Origin: Desulfobacteraceae bacterium
GTDB lineage: Bacteria; Desulfobacterota; Desulfobacteria; Desulfobacterales; Desulfobacteraceae
DNA: 23,491 bases
Assembly: GCA_003354055.1 (NCBI GenBank)
Contig: PIVQ01000037.1
Coordinates: 1 to 23,491, forward strand
Direction: 5' to 3'
Shown: piece by piece, positions 14,275 through 23,446 of the stretch
How the letters are laid out: every line of letters starts with the position of its first letter
Position numbering within the stretch: the stretch's first letter is position 1
Notes under the pieces: model-generated
Told to the model about the DNA's origin: nothing
The model's database searches: none
The model's input: only the letters and a program-made list of their open reading frames with translations
Translations under genes and position numbers: made by a program

Positions 14275-15639
14275 ATGCAGAATGAACAGATACAGATACT
14301 GAAAGTCAGCATAAAAAGGTTGTTGCGCAGGGGAGCAAATAAACAATTGCTCAACATTATTAATAAAACCCACATGGCGGACCTTTCCATTGTGTTTCAG
14401 GAACTGACGCTGATCAACCAGCAGAAGTTATTCAATCTTCTGGAAGATCCCGAAGGGATCGGCATTCTTTTTTCAAAGTTGGATGAGGCCACCTTTATTG
14501 AATTTGTTAAAAACGTAAATTTCGATAAATTGGTGGAAATATTTGACCATATGCCCTCGGATGATGCGGCAGAATTGCTCGGCCTTCTGGATGAAGAACT
14601 TTCGGATAAAATTCTTTCCAAGATGAAAAGAGAAGAGTCGGACAATGTCGAGCAGATCATGAGCTACGACGAAGACACTGCCGGCAGCCTGATGGTCAAG
14701 GATTTTGTTGCACTGGAAGAGGATGTCAATGCAAAACAGGTCATTGAATCATTGCAGAATAAATATCTGGATGTTGAAATGCCCTTTTATATCTATGTGA
14801 TTGACGCCTACGGCAAGTTGGTCGGCGTCAGTTCTCTCAGGCAGTTGGTTGTTGAGTCTCCGGATCGTCCCCTCAAAGAATTTATGGCCACGGACATTGT
14901 TTCCGTTAAGCCGTATACGGATAGAGAAGAGGTGGCCCGTCTGGTTTCTCGTTATGACTACCTTGCCGTTCCTGTTGTGGACGACGACAATCGAATCGTG
15001 GGGATTGTGACCGTTGATGACGTTATTGATATTCTCCATGAGGCGGCCACCGAAGACATGCTGAAGATGGCGGGTGTGGGTGAAGAGTACGTGGAGACAC
15101 AGACCATTATCAAGGGAACAAGAATACGGCTTCCCTGGTTGTTTGCAAGTTGCTTAGGTGGTGTGGCCGCTTTTTTCATTATTGGCGGATTTGAGGAGAC
15201 TTTGGTTCAATTTGCCGGGCTGGCTGCCTTTATCCCGGTTATCATGGGGATGGGCGGTAATATCGGTACCCAGAGTTCCACTATTGTAGTCCGGGGGATT
15301 GCCACGGGCCGGGTGGATGTTAAAGATTTTTCCCAGGTAGTCACTAAAGAACTGGCAGTGGGCCTGATCCTCGGTGTTGTTTACGGATTATTGATCGGTA
15401 TCGTGGCAAAGATCGCTTTTATCAACGAACCCTTTTCATGGGCGCTTGCCATTGCTGTTGGCCTGGCCATTGTCTCTTCCATGTCGGTTGCTGCCCTGGT
15501 AGGATCAATGGTGCCGCTGATATTCCAGCGTTTGAACATTGATCCGGCTGTGGCAACCGGTCCCTTTGTGACCACCTCCATCGATATTGTCAGTGTGTAC
15601 TGTTACTTTATGCTTGCCCGGTTCTTACTCGGTTTATAA
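14275..15639 (+). CDS. mgtE: Magnesium transporter MgtE
   Basis: A 454-residue inner-membrane Mg2+ channel/transporter of typical length. The N-terminal MgtE helical domain (about 25-130) contains MPSDDAAELLGLLDEELSDKIL. Two CBS domains follow (about 135-260), with EDTAGSLMVKDFVAL at the start and GIVTVDDVIDIL in the second. The membrane domain (about 285-454) has five predicted helices, with the conserved IPVIMGMGGNIGTQSST and an ending FVTTSIDIVSVYCYF; the aspartate there belongs to the family's ion site. The N and CBS domains sense cytoplasmic Mg2+ in characterised members. It sits 37 bases after the SurA-like gene and nine bases before recO. No M-box riboswitch fits in so short a gap. Confidence 0.96.
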   Translation: MQNEQIQILKVSIKRLLRRGANKQLLNIINKTHMADLSIVFQELTLINQQKLFNLLEDPEGIGILFSKLDEATFIEFVKNVNFDKLVEIFDHMPSDDAAELLGLLDEELSDKILSKMKREESDNVEQIMSYDEDTAGSLMVKDFVALEEDVNAKQVIESLQNKYLDVEMPFYIYVIDAYGKLVGVSSLRQLVVESPDRPLKEFMATDIVSVKPYTDREEVARLVSRYDYLAVPVVDDDNRIVGIVTVDDVIDILHEAATEDMLKMAGVGEEYVETQTIIKGTRIRLPWLFASCLGGVAAFFIIGGFEETLVQFAGLAAFIPVIMGMGGNIGTQSSTIVVRGIATGRVDVKDFSQVVTKELAVGLILGVVYGLLIGIVAKIAFINEPFSWALAIAVGLAIVSSMSVAALVGSMVPLIFQRLNIDPAVATGPFVTTSIDIVSVYCYFMLARFLLGL

Positions 15640-15648
15640 AGGCATTCA

Positions 15649-16428
15649 ATGGCAGATTTCAGCACAGATGCCATCCTGCTGCGTAAAGTCGAGTATGGTG
15701 ACCACGATCTGATTATCACATTTTTGACCCATGACCGGGGGAAAATTGCAGTCATTGCAAAAAATGCCAAGCAGAGTGTCAGACGGTTTTCAGGTGCACT
15801 AGATCTACTTTCCGTTAACCATATCCAATGTGCATTCCCTAAGAAAAACAAAGACGGGCTGATCATTCTGACTCAGTCGACCCTGGACAACGGATTTGTC
15901 AATATTCGTTATGATGTTATCAAGACTGCCTATGCCTGCTATTGGGTTGAAATTCTGACCCTGTGGCTGGAGGAAGGAAAATCCCAGCGCAAGTTGTATG
16001 ATCTGCTGTATTTTTCCCTGGATATGCTGAATAGATCCGACATCCGGACAGAGGTGATCAGTCTCTTGTTCCAGATTCGTTTTATGGGAATATCCGGTTT
16101 TGCACCCAACCTTGTGTATTGCGATTCATGCGGAACAGATCTGGACACAATTCCAAACGGAAAACTGCGTTTTGACTTTAAAGAGGGACAGGTCATCTGT
16201 CCTAAGTGCAGACCCAATGCTTCCAAATACGGAATGGCTGTATCCAAAGGCACTCTGAAACAATTGGCCTGGATTAATACAACTGAAATGGAACGGGCAG
16301 ACCGCATTAAATTTTCTCCCCTTGCCATAAGGGAAGGGGAGATTTTACTTGAATCTTTTATTCCTTTTCATGTCGGAAGGGAGTTTAAAAGCCTTGGATT
16401 TTTACGCAGGATGAGACAGGAACGATGA
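15649..16428 (+). CDS. recO: DNA repair protein RecO
   Basis: A 259-residue recombination mediator that works with RecF/RecR to load RecA on gapped DNA. The N-terminal OB-fold shows TDAILLRKVEYGDHDLIITFLT and GKIAVIAKNAKQS. A zinc finger is formed by YCDSCGTDL and VICPKC (about residues 161-192). The C-terminal helical region ends in FKSLGFLRRM. AAAGG precedes the ATG. The last four bases (ATGA) overlap the start of the kinase gene, so they are probably translated in tandem. Confidence 0.94.
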   Translation: MADFSTDAILLRKVEYGDHDLIITFLTHDRGKIAVIAKNAKQSVRRFSGALDLLSVNHIQCAFPKKNKDGLIILTQSTLDNGFVNIRYDVIKTAYACYWVEILTLWLEEGKSQRKLYDLLYFSLDMLNRSDIRTEVISLLFQIRFMGISGFAPNLVYCDSCGTDLDTIPNGKLRFDFKEGQVICPKCRPNASKYGMAVSKGTLKQLAWINTTEMERADRIKFSPLAIREGEILLESFIPFHVGREFKSLGFLRRMRQER

Positions 16429-17468
16429 ACTTTAAGCCCATACTTGAAAAAAGGCAAATTAAAACCTCTGTACCCTGCCGCGTTGATTTTGGCGGGACAC
16501 TTGATATCTCTACCTTTTACCTGTCCCTGGCACATCTTCGGCCGGCCACCCTGAATCTGGCTCTGAATTTGCGTACCCATGTTACCTTGTCTCCCTGGAC
16601 TAAAGACAGAATAAAGATTTCATCAAGGGGATTTGAATCCATTGAAAGGGGTAAAGAAGATACCGGGATAGACAACCCCATGGGGCTGATGTTTGCCATT
16701 GCAAGATTTTTTAATGCCCACGGGGTACATATTCATATCGAGTCCACCTCTCCGCCCCGCAGTGCGTTAGGCGGGTCTTCGTCTGCTGCCGTTGCCATTA
16801 TTGCAGCGTTCTATACAGCCATAGGGAAAAAAAAGTATCCCGAACATATTGCCTGGCTGGCCCATTATATTGAATCTTCAGTGGCAGGGGTGCCCTGTGG
16901 ATTACAGGACCAGACAGCGGCTGCCTTTGGCGGGGTAAATCTCTGGGAGTGGACCTTTGGTAATACGAGCCCTAAGTTTATTCAAAAGCCGCTCTATCGT
17001 GAAGCTGAGGATACCTTGGAATTGAATCATCATATACTTGTGGCCTATTGCGGTATCCCCCACGAATCAAAAGATATAAACGGACAATGGGTTACGGCCT
17101 TTAAAACCGGCAAGGTGGTTCATCATTTTGAGGAAATTGTCCGCATTACAAAAGAATTTTCAAACGCCCTTAAGGCCAAAAACTTCAATCTTGCCGGAGA
17201 GTTGATGAACCAAGAGACACAGCTTCGATGTGAAATTACCCCGGAGGTACTTGACAATACCGGCAAAAAGTTGTTTGAAAGAGCAAAGGCTGCCCATTGC
17301 GGTGCTAGGTTTACCGGAGCAGGGGGGGGCGGATGCCTTTGGGCTGTTGGCGAGAAGAAGAATATACGCACACTTTTCAAGTCCTGGGGCGCAGTTCTTA
17401 CCACGGTTGAAAACGGTCATATTCTGGAAACAGCCATAGATACCAGAGGAATAGATCTTACAGAATAA
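16425..17468 (+). CDS. GHMP-family kinase (sugar-kinase/heptose-kinase-like)
   Basis: A 347-residue cytoplasmic small-molecule kinase. The GHMP ATP-binding motif is PPRSALGGSSSAAVA (about 110-124). The substrate-side N-terminus VPCRVDFGGTLDIS resembles the R-(I/V)-(D/S)-(F/L)-GG start seen in heptose- and fucose-kinase relatives. VPCGLQDQTAAAFGG is the middle motif, and the glycine-rich FTGAGGGGCLWA lies near the C-terminus (about 295-306). A D-glycero-D-manno-heptose-7-phosphate-kinase-like or galactokinase-like activity is possible, but the substrate cannot be read from the sequence. The GAGGGG motif is encoded by a run of eight G residues, a slippage-prone site. It overlaps recO by ATGA. 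Confidence 0.85.
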   Translation: MNFKPILEKRQIKTSVPCRVDFGGTLDISTFYLSLAHLRPATLNLALNLRTHVTLSPWTKDRIKISSRGFESIERGKEDTGIDNPMGLMFAIARFFNAHGVHIHIESTSPPRSALGGSSSAAVAIIAAFYTAIGKKKYPEHIAWLAHYIESSVAGVPCGLQDQTAAAFGGVNLWEWTFGNTSPKFIQKPLYREAEDTLELNHHILVAYCGIPHESKDINGQWVTAFKTGKVVHHFEEIVRITKEFSNALKAKNFNLAGELMNQETQLRCEITPEVLDNTGKKLFERAKAAHCGARFTGAGGGGCLWAVGEKKNIRTLFKSWGAVLTTVENGHILETAIDTRGIDLTE

Positions 17469-17487
17469 GGCAGTCCTATTGGCTGCC
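17469..17487 (+). terminator. Hairpin after the GHMP-kinase gene, possible terminator without T-run
   Basis: GGCAG-T-CC pairs with GG-CTGCC around a TATT loop: seven pairs with one bulged T, starting right at the stop codon of the kinase gene. No T-run follows, so it may be a pause/Rho-dependent site or an mRNA 3'-end stabiliser. Confidence 0.35.
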
Positions 17488-17800
17488 AGGTTCACAGGCA
17501 CGAACAAATTAGAACCCGTAGAATCCGATAATTACAGAAGAAATAATACAATTATTTAAGTAGAGGAGAATCCCATGGCAGGTTATGATCCTGAAAAGGA
17601 TAAAAAAGTAAAAGAGTGGAAAAACGAAGAAACCGGTTTATTGATTTCCATCCAGCAGTATGGAGAGGGAGAACCCAAAGTTCAGATCGGCCCCAGAATC
17701 CTTAAGAAAAAAGACGGCAGCGACCGTGCACCGTCAAAAGCCGGACGACTGTCTGTAGAAGACATCATGTGGATGTACGATATTATAGATGAGGTTAAGG

Positions 17801-20610
<2,810 letters not shown>

Positions 20611-20660
20611 AAAGGGCAGGGCAATGGTAAAAAGAAAATATTGCTATGAGGTAACTGCCA
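20611..20660. other. Short spacer after ligA
   Basis: No gene or clear terminator. GCAAT and ATTGC (about 20621-20645) could form a weak hairpin around an A-rich loop. GGGCAGG just after the ligA stop is complementary to GCCTGCCC near 20826-20833 in the right arm of the neighbouring inverted repeat. Confidence 0.35.
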
Positions 20661-20837
20661 CCGGGCCGGCCAGCCCGGAACCGGCTATCACTGTTTTTAA
20701 GATGATCTAAATTTTGCTACGCGAAAAGCCATGAAACTGCGGTCTTCGATCCTCAAACAACATGGCTTTCTCCGCTCCGCAAAATAAGATCATCTAAAAG
20801 AACAGCAATTTCATGCCGATTTCCGGCCTGCCCGACC
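20661..20837. repeat. Imperfect inverted repeat of about 180 bp (possible MITE-like or palindromic element)
   Basis: The inner arms are 20691-20733 and 20761-20805. Each contains CTGTT, then GATGATCT, TTTTGC and AAGCCATG in mirrored order, with a few mismatches and one-base gaps, around a 27-base loop (20734-20760). GC-rich outer arms, 20661-20690 and about 20806-20837, extend the pairing more loosely (GGCCGG/CCGGCC-type blocks). It contains no open reading frame of note. It could act as the ligA terminator or be a small non-autonomous mobile element. No target-site duplication was found by eye. Confidence 0.7.
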
Positions 20838-21065
20838 CTAAGTGCCGAATTTCGACGTGTTCATTTCTTTGTCCTCTGGTACATCATTCTGATTTGAATA
20901 TTAAGAACTGAACAAAATGATTCAAAATAGGGAAGTCTCCAGGGCCTTAACCTGGGGATCAGGTCCAGGGTCCTGTGGCATTGTAAAAATCGTCCCACTT
21001 AAACTACAAGTGGTGGAATGAGTTTTTAAAATGCTCACCTAATACGTTAATTTAAGGAGTCGAAG
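20838..21065. other. Upstream region of the CHAT cluster
   Basis: No gene. Short GC-rich self-complementary pieces occur at about 20939-20982 (CCAGG..CCTGG and CAGG..CCTG), plus a CCACTT..AAGTGG hairpin (about 20995-21013). AAGGAG (21053-21058) is the ribosome-binding site for the TTG start at 21066. No confident promoter hexamers were found. The base composition becomes more A/T-rich toward the CHAT gene. Confidence 0.45.
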
Positions 21066-22169
21066 TTGTCATCATTAGATTCATATAGGCGCAGTGTAGT
21101 ACGGAAGCGAGAGGAAATAGCTCGATTACAGCAAGGTAAAGCAAAAGAACAAACGAAGATTGCAAACCTATCCGCCAAAATAAATTCGGCATCACAAGCT
21201 TTATCCCGGACAAGTAGTACAAGCACGGCCAATGCAAAACTTCGTGAAATTCAACGGCATCAGAAGGACCATGCTACTGCAGAAAAGAAAATTGCTGATT
21301 TTGATAATAAGCTGGCTCGCAAACATAAAGAACTTTCTAATGAGCAAAAGAAGGTTTCAAGAGAAGAAGATCGAGAGAACAAGAAGCGTATAGAGGAATC
21401 AAAAAAGCAAGCAAGGGAGCACGCAACTCGCATGAGCGAAATTAATCATACTCTTGTAAAGCATGATAGTCTGCATAAAAGCACTATGACTGCGATAGAA
21501 AAATTACAAAGTCTTCCAGAACGCATAGTTGTTCTATTTTTAGCTGCGAACCCTGCAGATCAGGAACAGTTAAGACTTGATGAGGAGGCTCGGGCCATTA
21601 CCGATATAATTCGAAAATCGAAGCATAGAGAGTCTGTTGTGTTTGAAACTAGATGGGCTGTTCAACCCATGGATGTGTTACAAGCAATTAACGAATTAAC
21701 ACCAACAATAATTCATTTTAGTGGTCATGGTTCAGATACTGATGAAATAGTATTCCAAGACATGCATGGCAACACAAAGTTGGTGAGTAAAGAGGCTATC
21801 GTGCAAACAATGATGGCTTCATCAAGTGATATTCGTCTAGTGTTTTTTAATACTTGTTATTCGCATAATCAAGCAGAAGCAGTAACTCAACATGTTGAAG
21901 CTGCTATTGGAATGAATACGAGTATTGGTGATGAAGCCGCTCGAGTCTTCTCTTCACAATTTTATTCCTCGATTGGTTTTGGGCATTCAATAAGGAAGGC
22001 ATTTGATCAAGCAAAGGCTTTAGTGATGATGGAAGGTTTAGATGAGGAAAATACACCCGAGCTATTTATTCAAGACGGACTGGACGCAACTGATTTGATT
22101 ATTGTTCGTCCTGACAGTGTAGAACCAGAAGTTGAAATATTGTACAAATATATAAAGCTGAATTTTTGA
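21066..22169 (+). CDS. Coiled-coil + CHAT-domain (caspase-like) protease, candidate defence or cell-death effector
   Basis: A 367-residue protein. Residues about 1-140 are a highly charged coiled coil (many K, E, R, Q; AEKKIADFDNKLARKHKEL). From memory it resembles an N-terminal module found fused to TIR or peptidase domains in bacterial conflict proteins. Residues about 150-355 form a CHAT domain. It starts VVLFLAANPADQEQLRLDEE and continues with IIHFSGHGSD, carrying the catalytic His221. LVFFNTCYS gives the catalytic Cys264, followed by IGMNTSIGDEAARVF and SIRKAFDQAKA. The His/Cys dyad is intact, so it is probably an active cysteine peptidase; the substrate is unknown. The start is TTG with AAGGAG six bases upstream. 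Composition looks more A/T-rich than ligA and its neighbours, consistent with horizontal acquisition. It is the first gene of a same-strand cluster. Confidence 0.87.
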   Translation: MSSLDSYRRSVVRKREEIARLQQGKAKEQTKIANLSAKINSASQALSRTSSTSTANAKLREIQRHQKDHATAEKKIADFDNKLARKHKELSNEQKKVSREEDRENKKRIEESKKQAREHATRMSEINHTLVKHDSLHKSTMTAIEKLQSLPERIVVLFLAANPADQEQLRLDEEARAITDIIRKSKHRESVVFETRWAVQPMDVLQAINELTPTIIHFSGHGSDTDEIVFQDMHGNTKLVSKEAIVQTMMASSSDIRLVFFNTCYSHNQAEAVTQHVEAAIGMNTSIGDEAARVFSSQFYSSIGFGHSIRKAFDQAKALVMMEGLDEENTPELFIQDGLDATDLIIVRPDSVEPEVEILYKYIKLNF

Positions 22170-22502
22170 AACAGAATAGGGGAAATATGCCCAATAAAGT
22201 ATTTATGATTGTTGTATCACTGAGCCTCAGCGGATTTTTTTTGGGAATTTCTTTTTTCATCCATTTTAAAACTTCGGGACAATACACCGATTTGATAAAA
22301 ATATCCGGGCTTGTTTTAGGGGTACTATCTTTTATTTTCGGGGCATGGGCAGCAATACAAGAAGAGCGTGGATCTTCAACGAATATAAACGAAACAGAAT
22401 AAAGGAGTGGGGTCGGGCCTTGGCCCGGACCGTGTGGTGAAATTCCCGTTAGGTCATGTAAGTTCCTTGGACCCACACTTATTCTGAAACAAAATAGGGG
22501 AA
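22168..22502 (+). repeat. Three copies of a 17-base boundary motif, GAAACAGAATAGGGGAA
   Basis: Copies lie at 22168-22184 (GAAACAGAATAGGGGAA), 22391-22407 (GAAACAGAATAAAGGAG) and 22486-22502 (GAAACAAAATAGGGGAA). The first overlaps the CHAT stop codon and supplies the ribosome-binding site of the mini-protein. The second overlaps the mini-protein stop. The third lies in the structured spacer before the helical-protein gene. The coordinates here span all copies and the sequence between them. Confidence 0.7.
22187..22402 (+). CDS. Two-helix membrane mini-protein of the CHAT cluster
   Basis: A 71-residue protein I do not recognise. Two hydrophobic helices are evident, at about residues 5-26 (VFMIVVSLSLSGFFLGI) and about 36-58 (LIKISGLVLGVLSFIFGAWAA). 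A short linker joins them and a polar tail ends in NINETE. It is probably an inner-membrane hairpin. AGGGGA directly before the ATG makes this start much better than the upstream in-frame TTG. It follows the CHAT protease gene by 17 bases and so is likely co-transcribed. It could be a membrane effector, anchor, inhibitor or substrate of the protease; nothing in the sequence decides between these. Confidence 0.7.
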   Translation: MPNKVFMIVVSLSLSGFFLGISFFIHFKTSGQYTDLIKISGLVLGVLSFIFGAWAAIQEERGSSTNINETE

Positions 22503-22573
22503 TCCTCTTGGGGGGATCCAAAAACATCTCAACATTGAAATAGAAAAAGGGAACCGGGAGAAGGAAAATTAAA
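22403..22573 (+). other. Structured, GC-rich spacer within the CHAT cluster
   Basis: A strong hairpin, GGTCGGGCC / GGCCCGGACC (22411-22431), has one bulge and a tiny TT loop. It is enclosed or followed by longer-range GTGTGG (22432-22437) with CCACAC (about 22472-22477). No T-run follows, so it is not a standard terminator. An 11-codon frame starting TTG at 22508, behind AGGGGA, could be a leader peptide but is weakly supported. AAGGA (22561-22565) serves the next gene. Confidence 0.45.
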
Positions 22574-23317
22574 ATGAAATTGGCCGACAGAGAAAAAAAT
22601 TGGGCACAAGCTTTATTAGGAACATCAAAATCTGCATTGTCACTCGCCCCGGTCATCGGACAGATTTTTGCCGGTTATGATGCTTACAAAAAAAGCCAGT
22701 TCGATCGAAGCGTTTTAAAACTGATTGGACACCTTCAAGACAGGGTCGATAACCTTGAACTTTTTTTTGAAAATCCCTGGATCAAAACTGAAGAAGGAGA
22801 GCAATTTGTTAGAAAGGTGGTTGATGCCGCCTGCGATGCCCAGCTTGAAGATAAACAAGAATTGTTCGCTAATGCCCTGGTAAGTGGAATCACTGATCAA
22901 CAAACGACCACTTTAGAAAAACTTAAGTTCACAGATATATTACGGCACTTGTCCAGAGCGTCCCTGATGGTGCTTTCAGAAATGCACAAACGTTTCGAAA
23001 ATCAGACCCGTAGACCAGGCCAAAAATCGGATCCTGTTTCAGCGTATCCCTTGGTTGACCCTGAAAGCATCGCTGAATCGCTTAGCCATTTGTTCCATCC
23101 TTACCTGGTGGCAGCATCAATAAATGAAATGACAAGCCATGGTTTATTCAACAACACCGGGGAATGGAAAGAACAATCCAATGGCAAATATTCAAAAGGT
23201 GGCGGTTTTCAAACCGCCCTGTGTTATACAGATTTTACAGCCAGATTCGTTGAGTTTGTCATAGATAGAAAAGCTCAATCTGGACAAATAGGGGACAATC
23301 AGGATGAACCAAAATAA
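22574..23317 (+). CDS. Unrecognised mainly helical protein of the CHAT cluster
   Basis: A 247-residue protein I cannot place in a family. The N-terminus has an amphipathic or weakly hydrophobic stretch (about 12-36: ALLGTSKSALSLAPVIGQIFAG). It is followed by charged helices containing NLELFFENPWIKTEEGEQF, VVDAACDAQLEDKQELFANALVSGI and LSRASLMVLSEMHKRFE. The C-terminal third (about 150-235) looks mixed and may be a winged-helix-like part (LVAASINEMTSHGLFNNTGEW then a beta-rich GKYSKGGGFQTALCYTDF). There is no signal peptide and no clear full transmembrane helix. AAGGA lies eight bases before the ATG. It may be the membrane-acting or regulatory partner, or a substrate, of the CHAT protease; this is inference from position only. 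It does not look like a gasdermin, which would be mostly beta in its N-terminal part. Confidence 0.75.
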   Translation: MKLADREKNWAQALLGTSKSALSLAPVIGQIFAGYDAYKKSQFDRSVLKLIGHLQDRVDNLELFFENPWIKTEEGEQFVRKVVDAACDAQLEDKQELFANALVSGITDQQTTTLEKLKFTDILRHLSRASLMVLSEMHKRFENQTRRPGQKSDPVSAYPLVDPESIAESLSHLFHPYLVAASINEMTSHGLFNNTGEWKEQSNGKYSKGGGFQTALCYTDFTARFVEFVIDRKAQSGQIGDNQDEPK

Positions 23318-23330
23318 AGGAAATCGCTAA

Positions 23331-23396
23331 ATGGATGGTAACAATATTGGGTTGCTCATTGGTCTTGGGACAGTTGCGGTTAACCCCGATTTTTAG
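23331..23396 (+). pseudogene. Start of a fourth cluster gene, cut off by the IS element
   Basis: AAAGGA (23316-23321) and a correctly spaced ATG at 23331 begin a frame reading MDGNNIGLLIGLGTVAV, a typical N-terminus of a membrane protein. It hits TAG at 23394 inside what looks like the left end of an IS element. The native reading probably ends near 23374; the last few codons before TAG (NPDF) are IS sequence. The rest of the gene, if it survives, would lie beyond the element outside the window. Confidence 0.55.
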
Positions 23397-23418
23397 ACCA
23401 CTTGCTTAAGTGGAATCC

Positions 23419-23446
23419 GCGTCCTGAAAATGGTAAGAAAGGACGC
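23419..23446 (+). promoter_or_regulatory. Hairpin covering the transposase ribosome-binding site
   Basis: GCGTCCT (23419-23425) pairs perfectly with AGGACGC (23440-23446), which contains the Shine-Dalgarno AGGA and ends one base before the ATG. In a transcript entering from the flanking gene this stem would hide the ribosome-binding site. This is a known way for insertion sequences to limit transposase made from outside transcription. Confidence 0.55.

Noticed and set aside
20985..21020. Relic of an IS end upstream of the CHAT gene, matching the IS at 23375
   Set aside because: Both sites have a CCACTT..AAGTGG hairpin followed by GGAAT, but flanking identity is too short to claim common origin by eye.
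22403..22573. Retron-type msr-msd RNA or group II intron domain
   Set aside because: The hairpin does not match intron domain V, and there is no reverse transcriptase gene in the window.
22099..22656. 185-codon minus-strand frame in the CHAT cluster
   Set aside because: It is antisense to three better-supported frames and spans the structured spacer; no ribosome-binding site or recognisable domain.
22574..23317. Bacterial gasdermin downstream of the CHAT protease
   Set aside because: Size and context would fit, but the sequence is mainly helical and lacks the beta-rich N-terminal pattern expected of gasdermins.
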